A stretch of 34,290 nucleotides of DNA from an uncultured Spirochaetota bacterium (GTDB lineage Bacteria > Spirochaetota > Spirochaetia > JAFGXN01), in assembly GCA_944388995.1 (NCBI GenBank), contig CALXKN010000019.1:1-34290 (forward strand), read 5' to 3'. Both the position numbers and the translations under genes were made by a program. Positions within the stretch are counted from its first letter, which is position 1, and every line of letters starts with the position of its first letter. Under the pieces are notes generated by a model, which was not told the DNA's origin, did no database searches, and saw only the letters and a list, made by a program, of their open reading frames with translations. Positions 1-5,774 of this stretch are shown in pieces.

Positions 1-55
1 ATGACACTGTCGCGAGAGAGAAAGCGGGGAGGGAAGGGGGGGGGGGCGGGTACTT
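1..55. other. Low-complexity G-rich contig edge
   Basis: The first 55 bases are almost all purine, with an 11-base G run near position 36-46, unlike anything else in the window. The restriction-enzyme fragment that follows reads through this stretch as a proline-rich tail with no stop codon. This looks like an assembly or sequencing artefact at a contig end rather than genuine sequence. Confidence 0.55.
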
Positions 56-490
56 TATAAATCTTATTTGCAGGTTTAAAGAGATATAAAATTTATTGTT
101 TTGCTTGAATATGTACCCAAAGTTGTGTCGGGTTGTGCTTGCCGTCTCAAAACGTGTATTTTCGATGAGGTAATTCTCAAATTCATTGCGATTAAAAAGA
201 TGGTAACATAAAACTTCTCCATCTTCCCGAACAATAATATAACCGCCGGTAGCATCGGCTATACCGGTCCAAACTTTTGACGGCAGGAGACCTAAAGCAC
301 ATTCACATAAAAATTTCTTCATTTTATACAAATAGAATGGATGTTGATTGCTTAAATTATAATGCAGTGGGTTCAATTCTGTTATTGTATTTACAGCATC
401 GGAAATATAATTTATACCATCCTGTATTATAACAACAATAAAATTTGTGTTCGGGCTATTGATACAGTCGGACTTCAGGTGAATGCAGCG
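56..490 (-). pseudogene. C-terminal fragment of a HpaII-like type II restriction endonuclease
   Basis: About 145 codons are open on the minus strand from 490 down to the contig edge. The reading includes IQDGINYISDAV, NPLHYNLSNQHPFYLYK, ALGLLPSKVWTGIADATGG, YIIVREDGEVLCYHL and a terminal LNLQIRF. That series (ALGxxPSxxWxG, GGYIIV, RF-terminated LNLQ) matches my recollection of the C-terminal half of HpaII-family restriction endonucleases, which cut unmethylated CCGG-type sites. An in-frame TAA at 491-493 closes the frame upstream, no N-terminal half is found, and no partner methyltransferase is visible, so this is a remnant. GC is low (about 35-38%). Family assignment is from remembered motif pattern; another restriction nuclease family is possible. 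Confidence 0.55.
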
Positions 491-664
491 TTAAGAGTAG
501 AAAATTTTGTCTCGTCGCCATATATCGCTATGACAGGCAGTCCTCCGTCAACATCCGGTTCGGCGTGTTCTTTGGGCGGATATGCGGGCGGAGTGTATAA
601 TATTAAGTGTTGTGTCAACGGTGGAAAAAGATCAATCGGAACAGCTTCTTCAAGCTGGACATAA
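491..664 (+). pseudogene. Possible 3' tail of a truncated gene ahead of the 674 gene
   Basis: An open frame ends at TAA 662-664, inside the AAGGAGG ribosome site of the next gene, which is the spacing seen between genes of one operon. The tail is rich in Gly, Ser and Cys (SACSLGGYAGG, NIKCCVNGG). Upstream, the same frame enters the antisense of the restriction-enzyme fragment, so the coding part probably starts near 491, or at ATG 529 as a 44-residue peptide without a ribosome site. No family is recognised. It may be a broken gene cut by the neighbouring fragment, or not coding at all. Confidence 0.25.
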
Positions 665-673
665 GGAGGATTT

Positions 674-1192
674 GTGCAGGTTATTCTCAATTTTAACACG
701 CGGATTCATAATGATAATCTATACATTAACCCCGACGAATGGATAAACTCAGATAATATCGAGTCGAATTATCAATTTTTTATCGACCTTAATCAATTCA
801 GACCGTTCCTTCTGTGGCTGGATGCGCAACCTGATAGAGCAGTTAATTATAACGATTTTGTTACTGATTGCCTTTTTTACAATGAGGGGGACTGCTGGGG
901 GTGCAATTACCCTCTGTATGAAGTTATTGTTTCCTATGGGAAAGAGGTCTCTTTGTTTCCTTGTAATTTTATTGAGGCAGAAAAGCCGAAAATCGACCGG
1001 CGTCACAAGATCGAAAAAACAATAAAGGAAAATGTCCGCCTGGAAACAGAGCTAAAAGGATTAAGAAAGGCCGTCAAAAAAATGATAGATGTTTTGAATT
1101 TGTCGGACGATCCCGATGTCGTTGATTTTTTAAAAAACGATGTCTTTATAAAAAAAATAATCGCCAATAATCCGAAACCGATAAAAGAATAA
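674..1192 (+). CDS. Hypothetical protein with C-terminal coiled coil
   Basis: The start is GTG at 674, chosen because AGGAGG lies 4-5 bases upstream; no ATG has comparable support. The 172-residue product is acidic, with no signal peptide or membrane segment. The first ~100 residues contain many aromatic residues and a Cys pair (GDCWGCNYP, around residue 75), and residues ~108-145 form a heptad-like charged stretch (HKIEKTIKENVRLETELKGL) that should be a coiled coil. No known family is recognised. The locus is AT-rich compared with the core genes further right, in keeping with an acquired segment. Confidence 0.6.
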   Translation: MQVILNFNTRIHNDNLYINPDEWINSDNIESNYQFFIDLNQFRPFLLWLDAQPDRAVNYNDFVTDCLFYNEGDCWGCNYPLYEVIVSYGKEVSLFPCNFIEAEKPKIDRRHKIEKTIKENVRLETELKGLRKAVKKMIDVLNLSDDPDVVDFLKNDVFIKKIIANNPKPIKE

Positions 1193-1286
1193 ATATGCAA
1201 GAATTTCATCGATTGTTTGTGCCGGCATAAATTTTCAAGATAAAATAAAATTCTTGATCAAACTATATTAAAATTTATAATTTCCA

Positions 1287-1646
1287 TTGGAGAGTTTCTG
1301 GAGTTCATTAAAACAACTTACCCAGTTTCCAGACAATATGTGTGGTATCGGGATTACAATGACAGGAAAACAATTGGGAGACTTGCTTGAAGATGTTTCG
1401 CAGTGTCATTCCGACGGGATTATAATGACAGGAAATCAATTGAAAGACTTGCAGATGAAGTGTAAAATATGTGGCAGACCACTTATAAAATCAGAGAAAA
1501 AATATTGTCCTTATTGTTGTAATGAAAAAAAGAAAAAACGAAACGATATTTTGGCAATATCTATTGTCGGTGGGGTGGGTGTGATTTATCATTGTCGAAA
1601 ACAAATAATAAATTTTGTAAAAAAGTTAATTAAAAAGGACAAATGA
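1287..1646 (+). CDS. Small zinc-ribbon membrane protein with a 22-residue repeat
   Basis: The longest frame opens at TTG 1287 and gives 119 residues; ATG 1338 or ATG 1456 are alternatives and none has a clear ribosome site, so the start is uncertain. Three parts are visible: an N-terminal part holding two copies of a GI(T/I)MTG(K/N)QL..DL unit 22 residues apart; a zinc-ribbon CKICGRPL...YCPYCC at residues ~59-78; and a single hydrophobic helix (DILAISIVGGVGVIYH) followed by a Lys-rich tail. If made, it is likely anchored in the membrane with the zinc ribbon in the cytoplasm. No family is recognised. Starting at ATG 1456 would leave only the zinc ribbon and the helix. Confidence 0.5.
   Translation: MESFWSSLKQLTQFPDNMCGIGITMTGKQLGDLLEDVSQCHSDGIIMTGNQLKDLQMKCKICGRPLIKSEKKYCPYCCNEKKKKRNDILAISIVGGVGVIYHCRKQIINFVKKLIKKDK
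1351..1452. repeat. 66-bp tandem near-repeat inside the 1287 gene
   Basis: The 36-base segments 1351-1386 and 1417-1452 are nearly identical and lie 66 bases (22 codons) apart in the same frame. The shared core encodes MTGxQLxDL. Confidence 0.7.
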
Positions 1647-1783
1647 AGTTAGTACGAATATTTTTCCGGCATACGATTCCTTTGCTCATATCTTTCCGAG
1701 GGAAGAAGTTTCATTCTATATTCATTTCAACCATCAAAATATGTAAACATCAATCATAAGGCAAATCTCTCCAAAAACAAAAA
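1647..1783. other. AT-rich intergenic stretch
   Basis: No convincing gene, RNA or ribosome site is seen between the zinc-ribbon gene and the inverted repeat at 1784. The only signal is the A-rich run at 1773-1783, which serves as the U-tract of the leftward terminator. Confidence 0.5.
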
Positions 1784-1815
1784 GGGCAATTCGCCTGATA
1801 TCAGGCAAATTGCCC
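1773..1815 (-). terminator. Strong intrinsic terminator (32-nt palindrome)
   Basis: Positions 1784-1815 form an almost perfect 16+16 inverted repeat (GGGCAATT...AATTGCCC) with one wobble. It is followed leftward by a T-rich run (TTTTTGTTTTT, 1783-1773). It ends the leftward unit holding the tiny ORF at 1801-1893 and the HU remnant; the ORF's stop codon lies inside the hairpin. Confidence 0.85.
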
Positions 1816-1893
1816 GCAGCAGAAATACGCGATCGCCGCGATCTGCTGTTGCTGTTTCGGATTCCGGACATCCGGATACAGCGCCGTTAACAT
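1801..1893 (-). CDS. Putative 30-residue small protein
   Basis: ATG at 1893 follows AAAGGAG with a 6-base spacer, one of the better ribosome sites in this region. The product begins MLTALYPDVRNPKQQQQ and ends IAYFCCGQFA; the TGA is within the terminator palindrome. It has a polyglutamine run and a short Cys-Cys hydrophobic end but no recognised family. It sits 130 bases downstream of the broken HU gene on the same strand. The ribosome site and terminator support expression; coding status is not proven. Confidence 0.4.
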   Translation of the reverse strand: MLTALYPDVRNPKQQQQIAAIAYFCCGQFA

Positions 1894-2022
1894 GACATTC
1901 TCCTTTGGGTGGTGTGAGGCACCCTTGGGAAGGATTGTACGGATTTCGTTGACCGATCCGATCACGACCGGGGAACGAATCTTCCGTTAACCCTTCGACC
2001 TCCTCTTGCCGAAACCGGGCGC

Positions 2023-2377
2023 TTAATCGACTTTTTCAAAGTACGTTGCGCTCAGCTTCCTCTTCAATTCGACACCGAGATAAAAGAGAACCCGCAGGCT
2101 CTTGATTTCCCTTGCCGTCACGTCATCTGCCGTTCCCCGACCTTCGCCGCTGAAAGAAAGTTTCATCAATCCGAAATCGCCCGGACGCACGGAATGACCG
2201 TTCATCAGATAATCGGGTAATTCGGAAAGAAACGCTTCCAGTACAGCCGTTACATCGGCAGGGGTCAGCGTACAGTGCCGGGCAATCAAACGACATAACT
2301 TCGATTTTCGATTCCGTCATCTTTTCCGGAAAGAGAGAACTCCCGTCCCGACCGTTTGGCGTATAAGCCGCGTACAA
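2023..2377 (-). pseudogene. HU-family DNA-binding protein, frameshifted
   Basis: The 3' part (2289-2023) reads CTLTPADVTAVLEAF, GHSVRPGDFGLMKLSF and a RVLFYLG..LKRKL tail: an HU/IHF-fold protein of the Bacteroides/Treponema type, clearly related to the intact HU gene at 29002. The N-terminal part expected for this family (YAAYTPNGRDGSSLFPEK...ESKIE) is present just upstream but in a different frame (2377 to ~2300), and the join is short of the intact paralogue by about two residues. The 3' frame alone would need a TTG start at 2289 with no ribosome site. I infer a small deletion plus frameshift near 2290-2305; a sequencing error is the alternative. HU proteins bend and compact DNA. Confidence 0.6.
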
Positions 2378-2395
2378 AAAACGCGGTATGTTTCT

Positions 2396-2430
2396 AAAAA
2401 AACGTAGGAGATTTTTTTAAAAACGTAGGA
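2396..2430. repeat. Short direct repeat AAAAACGTAGGA
   Basis: Two copies of AAAAACGTAGGA (near 2397-2408 and 2420-2431) lie upstream of the HU remnant, separated by an AT-rich dozen bases. They sit where the promoter or leader of the leftward HU gene would be, so they could be an operator or a slippage product. Confidence 0.45.
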
Positions 2431-2510
2431 CGTTTTTTCGGCGGGAAAAACGTTTCCGAACGGTTCTGTTTGACGTCGTTTTTTCTCTCCCCGTGTCCGG
2501 TCTTAAAACC

Positions 2511-2600
2511 TCATTGCGTACGGGAGGGGGGAGGCGGCAGTTCCGATTTCATGGCAAAGTAACCGATGAGGATGGTGCCTGCATAGGCCATTGCCCGCAT
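2511..2600 (-). CDS. Putative 29-residue small membrane-like protein
   Basis: ATG at 2600 is preceded by AAAGGAG with a spacer of about 7 bases. The product starts MRAMAYAGTILIGYFAM, a short hydrophobic helix, and ends in a proline-rich SELPPPPSRTQ. It lies 40 bases after the Rpn-type nuclease gene on the same strand, so it would be cotranscribed. No family recognised. Its layout resembles the 1801-1893 ORF: tiny, with a strong AAAGGAG site, next to a mobile or HU gene. Confidence 0.4.
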   Translation of the reverse strand: MRAMAYAGTILIGYFAMKSELPPPPSRTQ

Positions 2601-2640
2601 TGTTTATTCTCCTTTTGTAAAATGTCGTTTGAAGGCGGCT

Positions 2641-3447
2641 TTACGGTCGAACCGAGGCGCGCAGTTTTTCGACCTCTTCGACCGTCAGGTTTGTTAAAGA
2701 GGCGATGGTTTCGACGGGAAAACCCTGTCGGAAAGCTGTTAAGACGACGTCCCGGAGACTTTTTTCGCGACCTTCTTTGATACCTTCTTTACGACCTTCT
2801 TCTTTTCCTTCGCACCATTTATCGTATAAATCCAATTCGTATTTCATATGCGGTCTCCCGTCGGGAAAGTGTCGTTTGAAGGCGGCCACCTTTTCGGCAA
2901 GAGTACGGGCTTCGTCGGTAACGGTCTCGGTCGAAAGATATTGCAGCAGTGCTTTGAGTTTCGGATTGTCCGCTTTTTCAAACGCACTTACATTATAAAC
3001 GATTTTTGTCTGTCCGTCACCTATTTCTTTTCCGTTTTGTCGCCACGTTGTGATACTTTCGTACACCGGAAAACCGTCGCCGCATAAGTCAAAGTTGCAA
3101 ATGAAAATCACAAACGATTTTTTGAGCTGGTCATACGGATTGCCTCTTAAAAGCGAATCGACATCGATGGCGGAATGATAGTAGCGCATCCGCTTGACGA
3201 GATTGGTTTTTCGCACTGTCTGCATCTCGATGTTGTAAATCTCCCCGTCGCCTTCGAGATAGACGTCCATACGGATGCCTTTCGACTGCGGAAAGAGATT
3301 GACCTCTTTCTGCGCTTCGAGATAAACGACCTTTTGAATTTTGATTCCCATAAGCATCTCAAGAAAAAGCTTGCAGAAATCTTCTTCTCTCATGATCTGA
3401 CTGAACAGGTAGTCGTCGGTCAGTTTCAAATCTTTCCACGGAATCAT
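2641..3447 (-). CDS. Rpn-family PD-(D/E)XK nuclease (transposase-like)
   Basis: The 268-residue product starts at ATG 3447 behind AGGAGG. It has the signature of the Rpn / 'PD-(D/E)XK nuclease family transposase' proteins: DDYLFSQIM near the N-terminus, then GIRMDVYLEGDGEIYNIEMQ, where D61, E74 and Q76 are the likely metal-binding/catalytic residues, followed by RMRYYHSAIDVDSL. The C-terminus has the usual repeated Lys/Glu-Gly pattern (EGKEEGRKEGIKEGREK, residues ~213-230) and a helical LTVEEVEKL end. E. coli Rpn proteins are DNA endonucleases that promote RecA-independent recombination, and spirochaetes and other gut bacteria carry many copies. The gene seems full length. It is one of the few apparently intact genes in the decayed left end. 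Confidence 0.85.
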   Translation of the reverse strand: MIPWKDLKLTDDYLFSQIMREEDFCKLFLEMLMGIKIQKVVYLEAQKEVNLFPQSKGIRMDVYLEGDGEIYNIEMQTVRKTNLVKRMRYYHSAIDVDSLLRGNPYDQLKKSFVIFICNFDLCGDGFPVYESITTWRQNGKEIGDGQTKIVYNVSAFEKADNPKLKALLQYLSTETVTDEARTLAEKVAAFKRHFPDGRPHMKYELDLYDKWCEGKEEGRKEGIKEGREKSLRDVVLTAFRQGFPVETIASLTNLTVEEVEKLRASVRP

Positions 3448-3509
3448 GTTTTCCTCCTGATTTAATAATGTGCAAAACGACTGTTTTTTTCGATTTCTTC
3501 GCTTTTTTC

Positions 3510-3537
3510 TTGTTTTCTGTTTTTCTTCTGTTATAAT
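3510..3537 (+). promoter_or_regulatory. Sigma70-type promoter of the methyltransferase gene
   Basis: TTGTTT (3510-3515), 16-base spacer, TATAAT (3532-3537), 19 bases before the ATG at 3557. The spacer is a T-rich run. Confidence 0.6.
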
Positions 3538-3556
3538 GGCGGAAGGAGTGTGAAAA

Positions 3557-4258
3557 ATGAAGTTTTCGAGAGCGGATGATTATCCGCTGCCGTTTGTGAG
3601 AGAGAATATGATGGGACCGTCGTCGCTTGTGATTTTGGAGGAGCTGACGCGCGATTTGCCGTTGAGGACCGGGCTGAAGGTGCTCGATTGGGGATGCGGG
3701 CGCGGGTTGACGTCGGTTTTTCTGGCGAAAGAGTTCGGTGTTTCGGTGACGGCGCTCGATTTGTGGATTCCGGCGGAAGAGAACGAAGCGCGTTTTCGTG
3801 AGGCAGGCGTGGCGGATCGGGTTACGGCGGTTTGCGGCGACGGAACGCAGATGTCGTTCGAAAAAGAGAGTTTCGATGCGGTTGTCAGTGTCGATGCGTA
3901 CCATTATGCCGGTTTTCGTCCCGGGTTTTTCCGCGAACATATTCGGTCGTTTTTGAAAGCGGGGGCGTTGGTGGCACTGGCGTTTCCCGGCCGCCGAAAG
4001 GATGAGCCGGTTCCGTCGGAAATGGTACCGTTTTGGAACGGCGAAGAGGCGCAGATGATTCAGCCGGCCTGCCGCTGGAGAGAGCTGTTTTCCGGGGAAA
4101 TCGGCGGTTTGCGGGTGGAAGAGATGCGCTGTTTCGACCGTGCGTGGAACGATTGGCTGGCGTGTGAAAATCCGTATGCGGCGGAAGACCGGCTGATGAT
4201 GGCCGCCGGCGGCGACCGTTTTTTGAATTTACTGGCCGTTACCGGCCGGGCGGTTTAA
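3557..4258 (+). CDS. Class I SAM-dependent methyltransferase
   Basis: ATG 3557 follows GGAAGGAG. The 233-residue protein has the Rossmann methyltransferase motif I KVLDWGCGRG at residues 41-50, an acidic end of strand 2 (VSVTALDLW) that should bind the SAM ribose, motif II-like CGDGTQMSF and motif III FDAVVSVDAYHY (~residues 107-119). The C-terminal half (RWRELFSGEIGGL...MRCFDRAWNDW) varies among such enzymes and should hold the substrate site. No signal peptide or membrane segment, so it is cytoplasmic. The substrate (small molecule, lipid or protein) cannot be told from sequence. It is monocistronic: the next DNA is a gene graveyard on the opposite strand. Confidence 0.8.
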   Translation: MKFSRADDYPLPFVRENMMGPSSLVILEELTRDLPLRTGLKVLDWGCGRGLTSVFLAKEFGVSVTALDLWIPAEENEARFREAGVADRVTAVCGDGTQMSFEKESFDAVVSVDAYHYAGFRPGFFREHIRSFLKAGALVALAFPGRRKDEPVPSEMVPFWNGEEAQMIQPACRWRELFSGEIGGLRVEEMRCFDRAWNDWLACENPYAAEDRLMMAAGGDRFLNLLAVTGRAV

Positions 4259-4267
4259 ACGCGGTTA

Positions 4268-4471
4268 TCAGCGGCCGGCGTTTTCGCGCCGTTTGGCGCG
4301 GCGGACGCGGTTGATGTGCCGTTCGAAGTCGCCGCTTTCCAGCAGTTCGGCGAGAACCAGCTGTTCGAAGGTGGGGACGGTGCAGGAATAGAAGCCGGCT
4401 TTCTGTTCGAACAGCGGCAGCAGCGGTTCGGGCAGAACCATGTAGCCGATACGGAGAGCCGGCGAAACGGC
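4268..4471 (-). pseudogene. Internal fragment of a GntR/MocR-type regulator (aminotransferase-like domain)
   Basis: The minus frame reads VSPALRIGYMVLPEPLLPLF, SCTVPTFEQLVLAELLESG and DFERHINRVRRAKRR, closely following the middle of the aminotransferase-like domain in MocR/PdxR regulators (SPALRIGYMVLP ... ferHlnRmR). The PLP-lysine segment and DNA-binding N-terminus are missing: similarity stops near 4471. The last ~80 residues are also missing because a TGA falls at 4268. It is a fossil. Such regulators usually control a divergent neighbour, and the fragment abuts a nitroreductase tail on the other strand. Confidence 0.65.
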
Positions 4472-4844
4472 CCGCAAACTGGCACCGCTGACGCAGGGAA
4501 TGGGCATCAACGGCTGGACGGAGGAGGTGCCGGTTTTTATTGTTATCAGCGAAGGAAGGTACAATCTGTCGGAGGCGGCCGGGGCGCTTTTGAAACAGAA
4601 CGACTACAAATCGATTGACATCGGCATTCTCTCCGCTTACCTGACGGCCGAAGCGGCGGCGCAGGGATTGGCCTCCTGTATTCTCGGCTGGTTTAAAGAG
4701 CGGGCTGTCCGTAAACTGGCCGGCTGCAAAGGCAAAGTGCGGCTCATTATCGCTCTCGGTTATCCGAAAACGGAACCGATCCCGCGGGAACGGCGCAAAG
4801 CGCGCAAGCCGCTGTCCGAAATCACGGCGTGGAAGGAGTCTTGA
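4472..4844 (+). pseudogene. C-terminal fragment of a nitroreductase-family protein
   Basis: The plus frame through ARKLAPLTQGMGINGWTEE, PVFIVISE, GALLKQNDYKSIDIGILSA, AEAAAQGLASCILGWF and RLIIALGYPKTE matches the C-terminal two-thirds of the FMN-dependent nitroreductase family found in many anaerobes (DYKSIDIGI.. and ..GWF.E). The N-terminal flavin-binding part is absent; similarity begins at about 4472 right where the MocR fragment ends. ATG 4500 could restart translation but lacks a ribosome site. Its stop precedes the next gene's ATG by one base, and its 3' end holds that gene's ribosome site. Confidence 0.65.
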
Positions 4845-4845
4845 T

Positions 4846-5715
4846 ATGAAGCGTCGGCTGATGGTTCTCTTTTTGTCGCTGTCGGCGGCGACTGTTTTTG
4901 CCGCCGGGCAAAAAGAAGAACCGCCGCAAAAAGTGCTCTACCGTATTTTGAGTACCGCAAAAGAGGGGAATGCGAAAGCGGTCGATGAGGAATTCGCGCC
5001 GATAAGCGTGGATATTTTACCGGCGGTTCTCTACGAGGAAGAGGCTTCCCGCAGGGGCGGCGAAAACGGTCAGGTTCCGGCTCTTTCGCTTCCGACAGGG
5101 ACGATTCCGATTTCCTCTTTCGATGATTTCAGAGAAATCATGAAATATTTCGATTTTCAAATCCGCGGCAATGCGTTTCGGACGGATGAAAACGGTAACC
5201 GGATTTTTATCGGTTATGTCGATATTACCAACCGCCGGTTTGAACCCTATTACGAAGCGGTTTGTCTGCCGGACGGTGAGGAGAAGGCCGTTTTTTCGGA
5301 GATTGACGGGGAGACACTGTTCGAAAATGTTCGGGAATACATAAAACGGGATGATAAACTTACAGAGATGTACCCTTCGTTTCCGCTGACACTTGTTTAC
5401 CGGGACAACCGGTGGGTGCCCGATATGGAGACGAAAGAGAGCATCAACGCCTGGAATATGGCGATGTCGCCCTATTGTCCGCCCGACAAAGCTCAGGTTA
5501 AACGGCTGACGGCGAAGCTCTGTGCGCTTTCCGATAAAAAAACGGCATCTTCGTCGGAGCATGCGGAAGAAAAAGAGAGCGGTGCCGTTGGGGCGGCGGA
5601 GTCTGCCGATTTCGAGGGTTGCGGCTGTTCGGACTGCACGGGACAGGAAGAAGTAAACGAATCGACCGGTGAGCGCGGTGAAGAAGCCGTTATAGAGAAT
5701 TGCCAAATTTTATGA
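4846..5715 (+). CDS. Exported protein of unknown function
   Basis: ATG 4846 has GGAAGGAG ending about 8 bases upstream. The 289-residue product begins with a signal peptide (MKRRLMVLFLSLSAATVFAAG, cleavage after AFA or FAAG) followed by QKEEPPQK, a start typical of Treponema exported proteins; no lipobox Cys is visible, so it is probably periplasmic. The middle is a mixed alpha/beta region with no recognised domain (SFDDFREIMKYFDFQIRGN, VDITNRRFEPYYEAV). The last ~65 residues are acidic, with a tight Cys cluster GCGCSDCTG that could bind metal. Its TGA lies inside a 41-bp repeat shared with 8835-8875. No family recognised. Confidence 0.7.
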   Translation: MKRRLMVLFLSLSAATVFAAGQKEEPPQKVLYRILSTAKEGNAKAVDEEFAPISVDILPAVLYEEEASRRGGENGQVPALSLPTGTIPISSFDDFREIMKYFDFQIRGNAFRTDENGNRIFIGYVDITNRRFEPYYEAVCLPDGEEKAVFSEIDGETLFENVREYIKRDDKLTEMYPSFPLTLVYRDNRWVPDMETKESINAWNMAMSPYCPPDKAQVKRLTAKLCALSDKKTASSSEHAEEKESGAVGAAESADFEGCGCSDCTGQEEVNESTGERGEEAVIENCQIL

Positions 5716-5745
5716 AAAAAGCCGGCTTCCGAAGAAGCCGGCCGG
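5705..5745. repeat. 41-bp terminator repeat, copy 1
   Basis: Positions 5705-5745 match 8835-8875 with a single mismatch. The repeat includes the TGA of the 4846 gene, an A run and a GCCGGCTTC/GAAGCCGGC hairpin. Confidence 0.85.
5715..5742 (-). terminator. Intrinsic terminator of the InlB-repeat lipoprotein gene
   Basis: Read leftward, GCCGGCTTC (5742-5734), a 4-base loop and GAAGCCGGC (5729-5721) form a 9-bp stem followed by six T (5720-5715). It lies 33 bases after the stop of the lipoprotein gene. Confidence 0.85.
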
Positions 5746-5774
5746 ATGGAATAAAATTTTTAAAAAATTCGTTT

